Below are positions 19,607-25,532 of a stretch of 25,532 nt of DNA, one piece after another. The notes beneath the pieces were generated by a model. It made no database searches. It was given only the letters and a program-made list of their open reading frames with translations, and was not told the origin of the DNA. The position numbers and the translations under genes were made by a program. Source of the stretch: a virus. Numbering within the stretch: the first letter of the stretch is position 1; each line of letters begins with the position of its first letter. Location: the IMG/VR virus record IMGVR_UViG_3300034406_000076, positions 1 to 25,532 of that record; one strand, given 5' to 3'.

Positions 19607-21195
19607 GTGTAGCGCTTCCCGTTTGCGCCCTTGTTTTTGGATCTGTCGCACCGCCTCAAAGCGATGTTCTGGACTTGAAGGTACATTTAGGCGCAACCAA
19701 AGAAGTTTCGAGCTTCAATTGTTTGCTCAAAAACTTGAACAAGAAGTATAGTCCAGGCGGAACCTATCCCATTAATGTTGGCGATGACGGAAGCTTAAGC
19801 ATTGGAAGAGGCTCCAATGATCCTTTAATTGCCACTATTACGGTTGAGGAGATCCGAGCCATTTCAAACGCTATGCAAGAAAACTACATGCGTGTTCTGG
19901 GACGCTGCTGGGGCGAGCGCCTCTTCAGAAGAGTAGTCACAAAAACCTATGAGAACCAGAAAGGCGAAGCGATTGTCAAAGACATAATCGACTATTATGT
20001 TGGGCTTAGCCATGTCCGCGACACAACCGAGCTGGTAGAAGACACGGATACGACCTACACGCTCTTAGAGTATGAAAACACGCCCGTCTTCGACATCCTA
20101 AAGTACATTGCCGCAACTGCTGATAAGACAGGCGTTATCGGTTTCGATTTTAGGGTCGCGCCAGACGGAAAGTTCGAGTTTTTCCCAAGGAACACTAAAA
20201 CATCCTCTGTAAGCCTTTCCGAGCGTCTCGAAGTCAGCGAATATCGAAAAAGCATCTTCCGAAAAAGAGACAAAATCTTAGTTTATGGAGCAGCAGAAAA
20301 GAAATATCCGAGCGACGGTGACGCTTGGACTGAAACATTAGATATCGACAATGATTCTATAAATGATTGGCAAAGTGGAGGTGGCACTGGCAGCGTTTCT
20401 CTCGCCACTGACCGCGTAGTTGCTGGCACCTACAGCATAAAACACACTACAAATACACCCGACTACTACGCTCGTTTGCGCTTAATCATTCCATCAGGCT
20501 ATCAACCAAACCTCAATAAGTATCCAAACATTCAGTTCCAAATTAACCGTGAATCAGCTTTCAGCAACCAAGCCAACATAATTCTTATGGACAACACTGG
20601 AAAGTGGGCAACCCGCGAGTTTAACATTCCTCAAGAGGATCAGTGGCAGTTAGTTAAGATCAATGCTGGCAAAAAATATGAGAATGAATGGAGCTGGGTT
20701 GAGGATGGTTTCAACTGGGAGATAATCAACGAGATCTTGTGGGATGTGCATTTTCCAGGAACGGGCACAGGCAGCTTCTGGGTTGATAACCTTTTCTTCA
20801 ACAGCGCCAGATGGAGCGCTACGTATGGAAGTGGGCAAAGGGAGCTTGCAGAAACGGACGAAGAACTGCACACAGACAGTGAATGTTTGTTAAGAGCTAA
20901 AGCATTGTATGACTACCTTAGTGGCACGGCAGAATACATCAAAGTTACAAGCGATGTTATCGACTATAGCACGACTCCGATTCTTGCTGGAGACCGCATC
21001 TGGGTTACATTGCCAAACGAAAACGTTGACGGATACTATCGAGTAATCAGCGCAGAATACCACCTTAGAGCAAGAGATCAAACGTTAGAAATGACTCTGG
21101 AATTAGGCAAAGAGCCCATGCTTCTCGCGGACTACTTGTACGCCCTACGCAGCAAAACTGGGAGCCTATCCCGTTACAAGATTGGGAGGATTTAG
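19603..21195 (+). CDS. Tail hub/baseplate protein with inserted jelly-roll-like domain
   Basis: TTG 19603 overlaps the tape measure stop; 530 residues. The N-terminal ~235 residues (VLDLKVHLGATKEVSSFNCLLKN, PLIATITVEEIRA, PVFDILKYIAATADKTG, FDFRVAPDGKFEFFPR) and C-terminal ~120 residues (DSECLLRAKALYDYL, VTSDVIDYSTTPILAGDRIWVTLP, YYRVISAEYHLRARDQTLEMTLELG) follow the tail-hub plan (gp27/Tal-like). The 'aGD.i.v.....g..g.yrV.s..h.' close is characteristic. Residues ~240-410 form a separate beta jelly roll with Trp/Asn-rich strands (INDWQSGGGTGSVSL, AGTYSIKHTT, WQLVKINAGKKYENEW), like a carbohydrate-binding module. The insertion suggests surface-glycan contact at the tail tip. Confidence 0.72.
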   Translation: MSVALPVCALVFGSVAPPQSDVLDLKVHLGATKEVSSFNCLLKNLNKKYSPGGTYPINVGDDGSLSIGRGSNDPLIATITVEEIRAISNAMQENYMRVLGRCWGERLFRRVVTKTYENQKGEAIVKDIIDYYVGLSHVRDTTELVEDTDTTYTLLEYENTPVFDILKYIAATADKTGVIGFDFRVAPDGKFEFFPRNTKTSSVSLSERLEVSEYRKSIFRKRDKILVYGAAEKKYPSDGDAWTETLDIDNDSINDWQSGGGTGSVSLATDRVVAGTYSIKHTTNTPDYYARLRLIIPSGYQPNLNKYPNIQFQINRESAFSNQANIILMDNTGKWATREFNIPQEDQWQLVKINAGKKYENEWSWVEDGFNWEIINEILWDVHFPGTGTGSFWVDNLFFNSARWSATYGSGQRELAETDEELHTDSECLLRAKALYDYLSGTAEYIKVTSDVIDYSTTPILAGDRIWVTLPNENVDGYYRVISAEYHLRARDQTLEMTLELGKEPMLLADYLYALRSKTGSLSRYKIGRI

Positions 21196-21212
21196 CCACG
21201 AACAAGCAGGTT

Positions 21213-21569
21213 TTGAAGCAGATCAAGGCTTTGCAGCCAGGAGACCTCATCCGCGTGTCCTGGTTTGATGCAAGCATTGGTTCCAGTAAAGTTGGGGCTC
21301 CCATAGACATTCCGGTTGACAGTTGGGGCGTCTTTTTAGGCGTCCTCGGTGAAAGAAATAAGCACATCATTTTGGCTGTGAACAATTTCCGCTACATGAA
21401 CGGACTCTATGACGTAGATTACACAGCGATTCCCCTAAGTTGGTCCTTGTCAATCACGGTGAGGAACAAAAATGAAGTCGACATGGAAACGTCAAGAATA
21501 CTTTTGAAATCATTTTTGGCTGGTCGGTGCCGTACTCTAAAAAGAAGAGTGAAAAATCATGGTCCATAA
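21213..21569 (+). CDS. SH3-like small beta protein before terminase
   Basis: TTG 21213 is the first usual start; the frame is open a little further upstream, behind GGGAGGA. The 118-residue product begins LQPGDLIRVSWFDAS, then SWGVFLGVLGERNKHIILAVNN and PLSWSLSITVRNKNEVD. This resembles an SH3-like beta barrel, followed by a basic helix (LLKSFLAGRCRTLKRRVKN). It overlaps the small terminase gene by 11 bp, so it may belong to the packaging unit. Family not recognised. Confidence 0.55.
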   Translation: MKQIKALQPGDLIRVSWFDASIGSSKVGAPIDIPVDSWGVFLGVLGERNKHIILAVNNFRYMNGLYDVDYTAIPLSWSLSITVRNKNEVDMETSRILLKSFLAGRCRTLKRRVKNHGP

Positions 21570-22026
21570 GAGATGGAAAAGCGCCGACGAGAAAGAGCTG
21601 ATCGAAGAATGGAGGAAAGCAGGCGGGAATCGCGCTGCCATTCCAAAACTTGCCAAACGATTTGAGCGTTCACCCGAAGCAATAGCACAAAAACTGCGTA
21701 GACTGGGCATTTACGGTTTAAATGTTGTTGGCGCAAAATCTGAAATTACAACAACATTTGAGCAGGTTAAGGAGCTGCCCAGCCTCGAAGAGGTTTTGAA
21801 GATTGTAGCTGGTGCCTTGCAGAAGGCTACTGAGCCAGGGCTGGGCAAGACAGAGCTGCAACGCCTGGACACTATTGCAAAGTTGTATAAGGCGTACGTT
21901 GACGGCCTCGAAAGATTTGTGGGCTATCAGCGGATTGAGGCTAAACTTGTGGAGTTAGAGAAGAAATATGGCGAGCTGGCCAAGGAAAAGACCAAGGACG
22001 ATGCGTCCAAGCGAGATAATGCCTAA
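21559..22026 (+). CDS. Terminase small subunit-like protein
   Basis: ATG 21559 gives 155 residues. The N-terminus is a Myb/SANT-like helix-turn-helix (W-K-S-A-D-E-K-E-L-I-E-E-W, then AAIPKLAKRFERSPEAIAQKLRRLGI). After a linker come long helices suited to oligomerisation (LEEVLKIVAGALQKA, LQRLDTIAKLYKAYVDGLERFV, and a charged coiled coil at the end). Small terminases recognise the packaging site and regulate the large subunit. The overlap with the large subunit gene supports the call. Confidence 0.75.
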   Translation: MVHKRWKSADEKELIEEWRKAGGNRAAIPKLAKRFERSPEAIAQKLRRLGIYGLNVVGAKSEITTTFEQVKELPSLEEVLKIVAGALQKATEPGLGKTELQRLDTIAKLYKAYVDGLERFVGYQRIEAKLVELEKKYGELAKEKTKDDASKRDNA

Positions 22027-23410
22027 GTGGTTCAGACTTCAGCAAAGCGAAAGGCTTGTTGATGAAGCTGAGGTGGCCGGGGCTGAAAGGCTGAGTAGAG
22101 AGCCCGTGGAGTTTTTCCGTCAAGTCGTGGGATTCGAACCCACGAGTTATCAGAAGGAGTTCATACGGTTATTCTGTGGACATTCTTTTGTCGCTGGGCG
22201 TTGGTGCCGTCAAAGCGGGAAAAGCTGGATCGTAGCAGCTCTGTTATTGTGGTATGCTGTGACGCATCCTGACAGCGGCATAGCTGTAGTTGGTCCCAGT
22301 TGGAGACAAGCAAAATTCATCATTCGCCGCATCAAGTATTTCCTCCGCAACTTACCGCGTGCAATGTATTTCAAGCCTCTGAAAACCATCATCCGTTTTA
22401 CAAACGGCTCAGTCATTGAAGCTTTTCCCAACAACCCAGACACGATTCGAGGACCTACACTTCATGTTGTTTATGGTGACGAATGGAATTTCATGCCTAA
22501 CGATGAGGAGATGTATGATGCCATTCTTTTCACAATTAGCACGACCAACGGAAAATTTGTGTGCACAAGTACGCCTTGGAATACAGATTCGCTCTTCTAC
22601 AAGTTCGTGCATCATGAAGATTACAATGTGTTTGCCAGGCATCATGTAACCTGGAAGCAGGCCCTTGAGCCTAAAGGACCGTTAAAGAAGAATATTCTGT
22701 CGATGATTCGCAGACAGTTTGCTGAGGATCCTTGGCGTTGGAAGCGTGAGATGGAGGCTGAATGGGCTGAAGACGAGACTACATGGCTGCCTCAGAGCTT
22801 AATCACGAAATGTATTCAGGGAGACCTTGAGCTTTGGAAGTTTGACAGCCATCAGAGCGGCACGTTTTACGGCGGACTTGACCTCGGCAAAATCCGTGAC
22901 TACAGCGTCTTTATTGGTGTGGAGAAGGTTGAAAGCAGATATCTGCTACGCCACTGGAAGGTTTTTCCGCTTAACACAAAGTACGCCACGGTTATAGGTT
23001 ACGTTAAAACCCTCTGCGACCGCTGGGAAAGTTTTGACCGCATCAGAGTTGACATCACAGGTGTAGGTGAATACGTAGTTGAGGACATGCAAAACGCTGG
23101 CATAGAAGCAGAGATAGAAGGGGTTACCTTTACGCTTCCGCGAAAGCAGGAGATGGCCAGCCTTTTGAAACAGCGCATGCTGGATACGGCCTACCGCTTC
23201 CCCTTCTCACAGATGAGGCTTTCACCAACCGTTCTGCTTAGCTATGTCGCAGAACTGAATGTGGAGAGGTTTGAGCTACGGAAAGACGGGTCAATAGCGT
23301 TTAACCATCCCCAGGGTCAACACGATGATACTTTTTGGGCTTCTTCTTTAGCGATTTACTGCAGCGTCAAAATGACCCCGGAACCGACATTGGTTGTGAT
23401 TCCCACATGA
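22001..23410 (+). CDS. Terminase large subunit
   Basis: ATG 22001 is taken as the start (469 residues); ATG 22019 is also possible. The ATPase domain has the N-terminal YQKEFIRLF element, a deviant Walker A GRWCRQSGKS (66-75), Walker B HVVYGDEW (155-162) and coupling motif CTSTPW (188-193). The RNase H-like nuclease has D294 in GGLDLG, D351 in RVDITG and the D442-D443 pair in QGQHDDTFW, which together bind two metals. The protein drives DNA into the head and cuts the concatemer. It overlaps the small subunit gene at its start and the ABC-GNAT gene at its end (ATGA). All key residues are present, so it should be active. Confidence 0.93.
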   Translation: MRPSEIMPKWFRLQQSERLVDEAEVAGAERLSREPVEFFRQVVGFEPTSYQKEFIRLFCGHSFVAGRWCRQSGKSWIVAALLLWYAVTHPDSGIAVVGPSWRQAKFIIRRIKYFLRNLPRAMYFKPLKTIIRFTNGSVIEAFPNNPDTIRGPTLHVVYGDEWNFMPNDEEMYDAILFTISTTNGKFVCTSTPWNTDSLFYKFVHHEDYNVFARHHVTWKQALEPKGPLKKNILSMIRRQFAEDPWRWKREMEAEWAEDETTWLPQSLITKCIQGDLELWKFDSHQSGTFYGGLDLGKIRDYSVFIGVEKVESRYLLRHWKVFPLNTKYATVIGYVKTLCDRWESFDRIRVDITGVGEYVVEDMQNAGIEAEIEGVTFTLPRKQEMASLLKQRMLDTAYRFPFSQMRLSPTVLLSYVAELNVERFELRKDGSIAFNHPQGQHDDTFWASSLAIYCSVKMTPEPTLVVIPT

Positions 23411-24861
23411 CAAGGCGCCGAGAGTTCTTCCGCATCACCAAATACGCTCGCAGATATGACCGTAAAACCGAACGCTTTACCATTAATATAGCATATGAAA
23501 CCGCAACCGAGATCACGCCAAGAACAATCGGAGTGGCTGAAGCCTTCGGCTTAGGAATAGATCAACACAAAAAATTCGTTATCTACAATGATGTCAAGCT
23601 TAACATAGGACCCACAGACATCGTTTATATCACTGGCGACAGCGGCTCAGGCAAAAGCGTTCTGCTACGAGCCATGAAAAACGACCTTGGTTCAGAAGCT
23701 CTCGACATGACGACCATCCAAGTAGACCCAGACAAGCCCTTAGTCGACACTGTTGGCAATAACCTGGGCGAAGGCCTTGAGCTGTTGAGCCGAGCTGGCT
23801 TAAATGACGCTTTTCTCTTCATAAGGCGTTATCGGGAACTCAGTGACGGACAGAAATATCGGTACAAAATAGCCAGGCTTATGGAAAGTGGAAAGCAATG
23901 GTGGCTTGCCGACGAGTTTTGCAGCACATTAGACAGGGACACAGCTAAGATTGTGGCTTTTAACATGCAGAAGCTTGCCAGAAAAAGCGGTAAAGCCGTA
24001 ATAGTTGCAACAACTCACACAGACCTAACTGAGGATCTTAAGCCCAGCGTGCATATCCATAAGCGATTTGGCAGAGAAATCGAGGTTAACTATTATCCTA
24101 ACGACATCAACAAGCAATGTAGCCTCGTAAAAGAAATGCGAATTGAAGAAGGTTCAGTAGCAGATTATAGAAAGCTACGTGTCTTCCACTACCGCACTTC
24201 ACACTGTCCAGCTCCAAGGAAAATCTTTGTTTTAAAGCGTGAAGATGAGCTTTGTGGAGTTATCGTCTACAGCTGGTCTCCTCCAAACACTTTTGGCAGA
24301 AGGAAAGTTTGGAAGGGAAGCTTTCAGCAGATGCAGAAAGAGTTGAGCACTATTACACGAGTTGTTGTGCATCCTAAATACCGTACCATAGGCTTGGGTA
24401 TTAAGCTCGTTAAAGAAACCTTGCCTTTGGCTCCAACACCATGCATTGAAACCATTGCGGTTATGGCACGCTACAACCCTTTCTTTGAGAGAGCAGGCAT
24501 GCAAAAAATTATGGAAAGTAAGCCTAACCCAAACATACTCGTAGCCATAGAACAGCTGCGAAAATTAGGCTTCAACCCAGTGTTGCTTGGCTCTGTAAAC
24601 TACAATGCACAAAAAATCAAAGAAGCTGAAAGAGAAAAAGTCGAAGAGATCTTAATTCAATTTTGTAAGAAAGAAGGAGCCTTACGAAAGAGGTTGTTAA
24701 GTTTTCACCGAGTATATCCCAAACAAGCTCAGGCAGTAGCCAAAATCAAAGCTGCCTCAATTGACATTCTTGCAAGAACCATTAGGCGCCTGAACTTTCT
24801 GGCTCAAACAAAAGTCTACTTATTCTGGAGTTCTCTCAAAACCAACACTTTAGCACGATAG
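23407..24861 (+). CDS. ABC-type ATPase fused to GNAT acetyltransferase domain
   Basis: ATG 23407 shares ATGA with the terminase stop; 484 residues. Residues ~50-220 are an ABC ATPase: Walker A GDSGSGKS (77-84), signature LSDGQ (145-149), Walker B WWLADE (165-170) with the catalytic Glu, D-loop after CSTLD, and switch His204 in ATTHTD. No transmembrane segment is present, so it is not a transporter. Residues ~245-375 are a GNAT domain with RVVVHPKYRTIGLG (318-331, acetyl-CoA loop) and a NPFFERAGM close. The C-terminal ~110 residues are helical and basic. Substrates of either domain are unknown. Placement right after terL suggests a late or DNA-linked function. Confidence 0.85.
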   Translation: MTRRREFFRITKYARRYDRKTERFTINIAYETATEITPRTIGVAEAFGLGIDQHKKFVIYNDVKLNIGPTDIVYITGDSGSGKSVLLRAMKNDLGSEALDMTTIQVDPDKPLVDTVGNNLGEGLELLSRAGLNDAFLFIRRYRELSDGQKYRYKIARLMESGKQWWLADEFCSTLDRDTAKIVAFNMQKLARKSGKAVIVATTHTDLTEDLKPSVHIHKRFGREIEVNYYPNDINKQCSLVKEMRIEEGSVADYRKLRVFHYRTSHCPAPRKIFVLKREDELCGVIVYSWSPPNTFGRRKVWKGSFQQMQKELSTITRVVVHPKYRTIGLGIKLVKETLPLAPTPCIETIAVMARYNPFFERAGMQKIMESKPNPNILVAIEQLRKLGFNPVLLGSVNYNAQKIKEAEREKVEEILIQFCKKEGALRKRLLSFHRVYPKQAQAVAKIKAASIDILARTIRRLNFLAQTKVYLFWSSLKTNTLAR

Positions 24862-25016
24862 AAATAGCCAGATTCTCTCAGCTCGGATCGTTCTGGACGT
24901 AACCCGTGAAGGCATGCTTCAGGATGCTCCAACATGTAAAGCTCTTCAGCTTTGCGCCAAATCTGCTCGCGCACTGCTGGCCAAAACTTGCCTGGCTTCT
25001 TATTTCGTCGAGTCAT
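24816..25016 (-). CDS. Small hypothetical protein, 66 residues
   Basis: ATG 25016 (MTRRNKKPGKFW) lies 17 bp inside the end of the upstream gene; a longer in-frame start at 25100 runs into a Ser/Lys-rich non-conserved-looking stretch. The protein is basic with a helix (FWPAVREQIWRKAEELYML) and a RPERSELRESGYFYRAKVL segment. Its 3' end overlaps the end of the ABC-GNAT gene on the other strand by about 46 bp. Not recognised. Confidence 0.5.
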   Translation of the reverse strand: MTRRNKKPGKFWPAVREQIWRKAEELYMLEHPEACLHGLRPERSELRESGYFYRAKVLVLRELQNK

Positions 25017-25338
25017 TTGGAAACAGCTCTTGAACTTTAGCTTGCACGAAAATTCGTTGGACCAGACGCCACTTTTCGACTTTGAAGAGCTTTCCATCAA
25101 GCCACGTTAAGTCATAGAACATATATTCATCAGCTGAGTAGATGCGAAGCGTGTAATTGTTGAGTTTCTCAACTACGTAGCCACAATTCTCAGCAACCAG
25201 CTTGGCATGCTCATAGGCTTCCTCGAACGTCACATCTGGGTCAAAATCCATCTCGCCAAAAAGCCAAACACGAGGCTTTCCACCCCAATCTTCTATACTC
25301 AAATCCCCATTCCTCTCGAAAACGTGAGCCGTGGTCAA
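25000..25338 (-). CDS. Hypothetical 112-residue protein
   Basis: TTG 25338 has GGAAG about 10 nt upstream. The product is soluble and acidic: RVWLFGEMDFDPDVTFEEAYEHAKLVAENCGY, then VVEKLNNYTLRIYSADEYMFYDLTWLDGKLFKVEKW. This alternates a helix with a beta-meander, as in small regulatory or DUF proteins. It is co-transcribed with the downstream 66-residue gene (17 bp overlap) and divergent from the RHH gene at 25461. No family recognised. Confidence 0.55.
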   Translation of the reverse strand: MTTAHVFERNGDLSIEDWGGKPRVWLFGEMDFDPDVTFEEAYEHAKLVAENCGYVVEKLNNYTLRIYSADEYMFYDLTWLDGKLFKVEKWRLVQRIFVQAKVQELFPNDSTK

Positions 25339-25360
25339 CTTAAACTTCCGCTATGAACAT

Positions 25361-25376
25361 TCTGAACGCATTCAGA
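25361..25376. repeat. Short inverted repeat in the 25339-25460 intergenic region
   Basis: TCTGAA-CGCA-TTCAGA forms a perfect 6-bp-arm inverted repeat upstream of the minus-strand gene starting at 25338. It may be an operator or only chance. Confidence 0.3.
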
Positions 25377-25411
25377 CCATTCGAACCGCTCTGAAAAATT
25401 CATAGGTTGGG

Positions 25412-25421
25412 CTTTTAAAGC
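25412..25421 (+). promoter_or_regulatory. TATA-like box for the RHH gene
   Basis: The sequence CTTTTAAAG lies about 25 nt before the far end of the palindrome at 25424-25443, so the predicted transcript start falls inside that palindrome. AAAAAGGAGA (25443-25452) is the ribosome binding site for ATG 25461. Confidence 0.5.
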
Positions 25422-25423
25422 GG

Positions 25424-25443
25424 TGTAAATACATGTATTTACA
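25424..25443. promoter_or_regulatory. Perfect 20-bp palindromic operator
   Basis: TGTAAATACATGTATTTACA is identical to its reverse complement over 20 bp. It lies between the TATA-like box and the ribosome binding site of the RHH gene. Binding here would block transcription initiation. Symmetry and placement suit a dimeric or tetrameric RHH autorepressor. Confidence 0.7.
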
Positions 25444-25460
25444 AAAAGGAGAAAAAGAGA

Positions 25461-25532
25461 ATGCCTGGAAAACTTGTAACCATACGCATCAACCCAAAAA
25501 TCTACCAAACAGCAAGAGAAATGGGCTTAAAC
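25461..25532 (+). CDS. RHH regulator, 5' part only
   Basis: ATG 25461 has AAAAAGGAGA about 9 nt upstream. The visible 24 residues (MPGKLVTIRINPKIYQTAR, then EMGLN) match the basic strand and first helix of a ribbon-helix-helix protein. The gene runs off the window. The palindrome just upstream suggests autoregulation. Confidence 0.6.
   Translation, partial: MPGKLVTIRINPKIYQTAREMGLN

Noticed and set aside
22126-22146. Sequence on the minus strand matches a tRNA T-arm (GTGGG-TTCGAAT-CCCAC)
   Set aside because: It lies inside terL, encoding the normal VGFEPTSYQ segment of terminases. No anticodon arm, D arm or matching acceptor stem is found nearby, so it is not a tRNA. Use as an attachment site would be pure speculation.
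23335-23406. Upstream in-frame extension of the ABC-GNAT protein
   Set aside because: It runs inside the conserved end of terL, and ATG 23407 gives the usual ATGA stop-start overlap.

Overview
The window reads as a segment of an archaeal tailed virus (Caudoviricetes-type) or provirus. The head-tail toolkit is nearly complete and mostly on the + strand: portal (4538-5806), capsid maturation protease with scaffold (5793-7262), decoration-type protein (7332-7772), HK97-fold major capsid protein (7875-8843), head-tail connector (14216-14569), head closure (14595-16109), tail terminator (16102-17109), tail tube (17124-17969), tail assembly chaperones with a -1 frameshift (18168-18703), gp10-like protein (18693-19061), very short tape measure (19061-19606), tail hub (19603-21195), and terminase small and large subunits (21559-23410). 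An archaeal host is suggested by GGTGA/GGAGGT-type ribosome binding sites, frequent GTG and TTG starts, TATA-like TTTAAA/TTATAT boxes, several ribbon-helix-helix and zinc-binding mini-proteins, and T-rich terminator-like tracts. The exact host lineage cannot be read from the sequence. No integrase, replication gene, tRNA or CRISPR array is visible.

Layout. Positions 1-1398 hold small + strand genes (zinc-binding, winged-helix-like, ribbon-helix-helix). Positions 1417-3736 hold a compact minus-strand block of four genes: two unrecognised ~300-residue proteins, a HEPN protein with an intact R-x4-H motif, and a two-helix membrane protein. Positions 3894-4413 encode a small membrane protein and an RHH regulator, transcribed away from the portal across a repeat-rich operator-like region. 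The head module follows (4538-8843). Positions 8923-12055 hold a probable beta-rich surface protein interrupted by a frameshift, a split GT4 glycosyltransferase, a GNAT-like protein, a zinc-cluster protein and a winged-helix protein. Positions 12092-13657 hold two divergently transcribed DNA glycosylase-like genes: an endonuclease III/HhH-GPD Fe-S type and a uracil-DNA-glycosylase-superfamily type. Neck and tail genes run from 13772 to 21195, and packaging genes from 21213 to 23410. An ABC-ATPase/GNAT fusion follows. Two minus-strand hypotheticals and an RHH gene behind a perfect 20-bp palindrome close the window.

How the parts work together. The terminase packages DNA through the portal into a capsid built from the MCP, protease/scaffold and decoration protein. 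Connector, closure and terminator proteins join it to a short non-contractile-type tail. Several structural proteins carry extra domains: an (alpha/alpha)-barrel-like region fused to head closure, a beta-sandwich inserted in the tail terminator, and a jelly-roll-like domain inserted in the hub. This suggests heavy investment in glycan or surface contact. The HEPN block and the glycosylase pair look like accessory cargo and are the best candidates for undescribed defence, counter-defence or DNA-maintenance systems. All functional calls rest on motifs and gene order read by eye; no database search was run.
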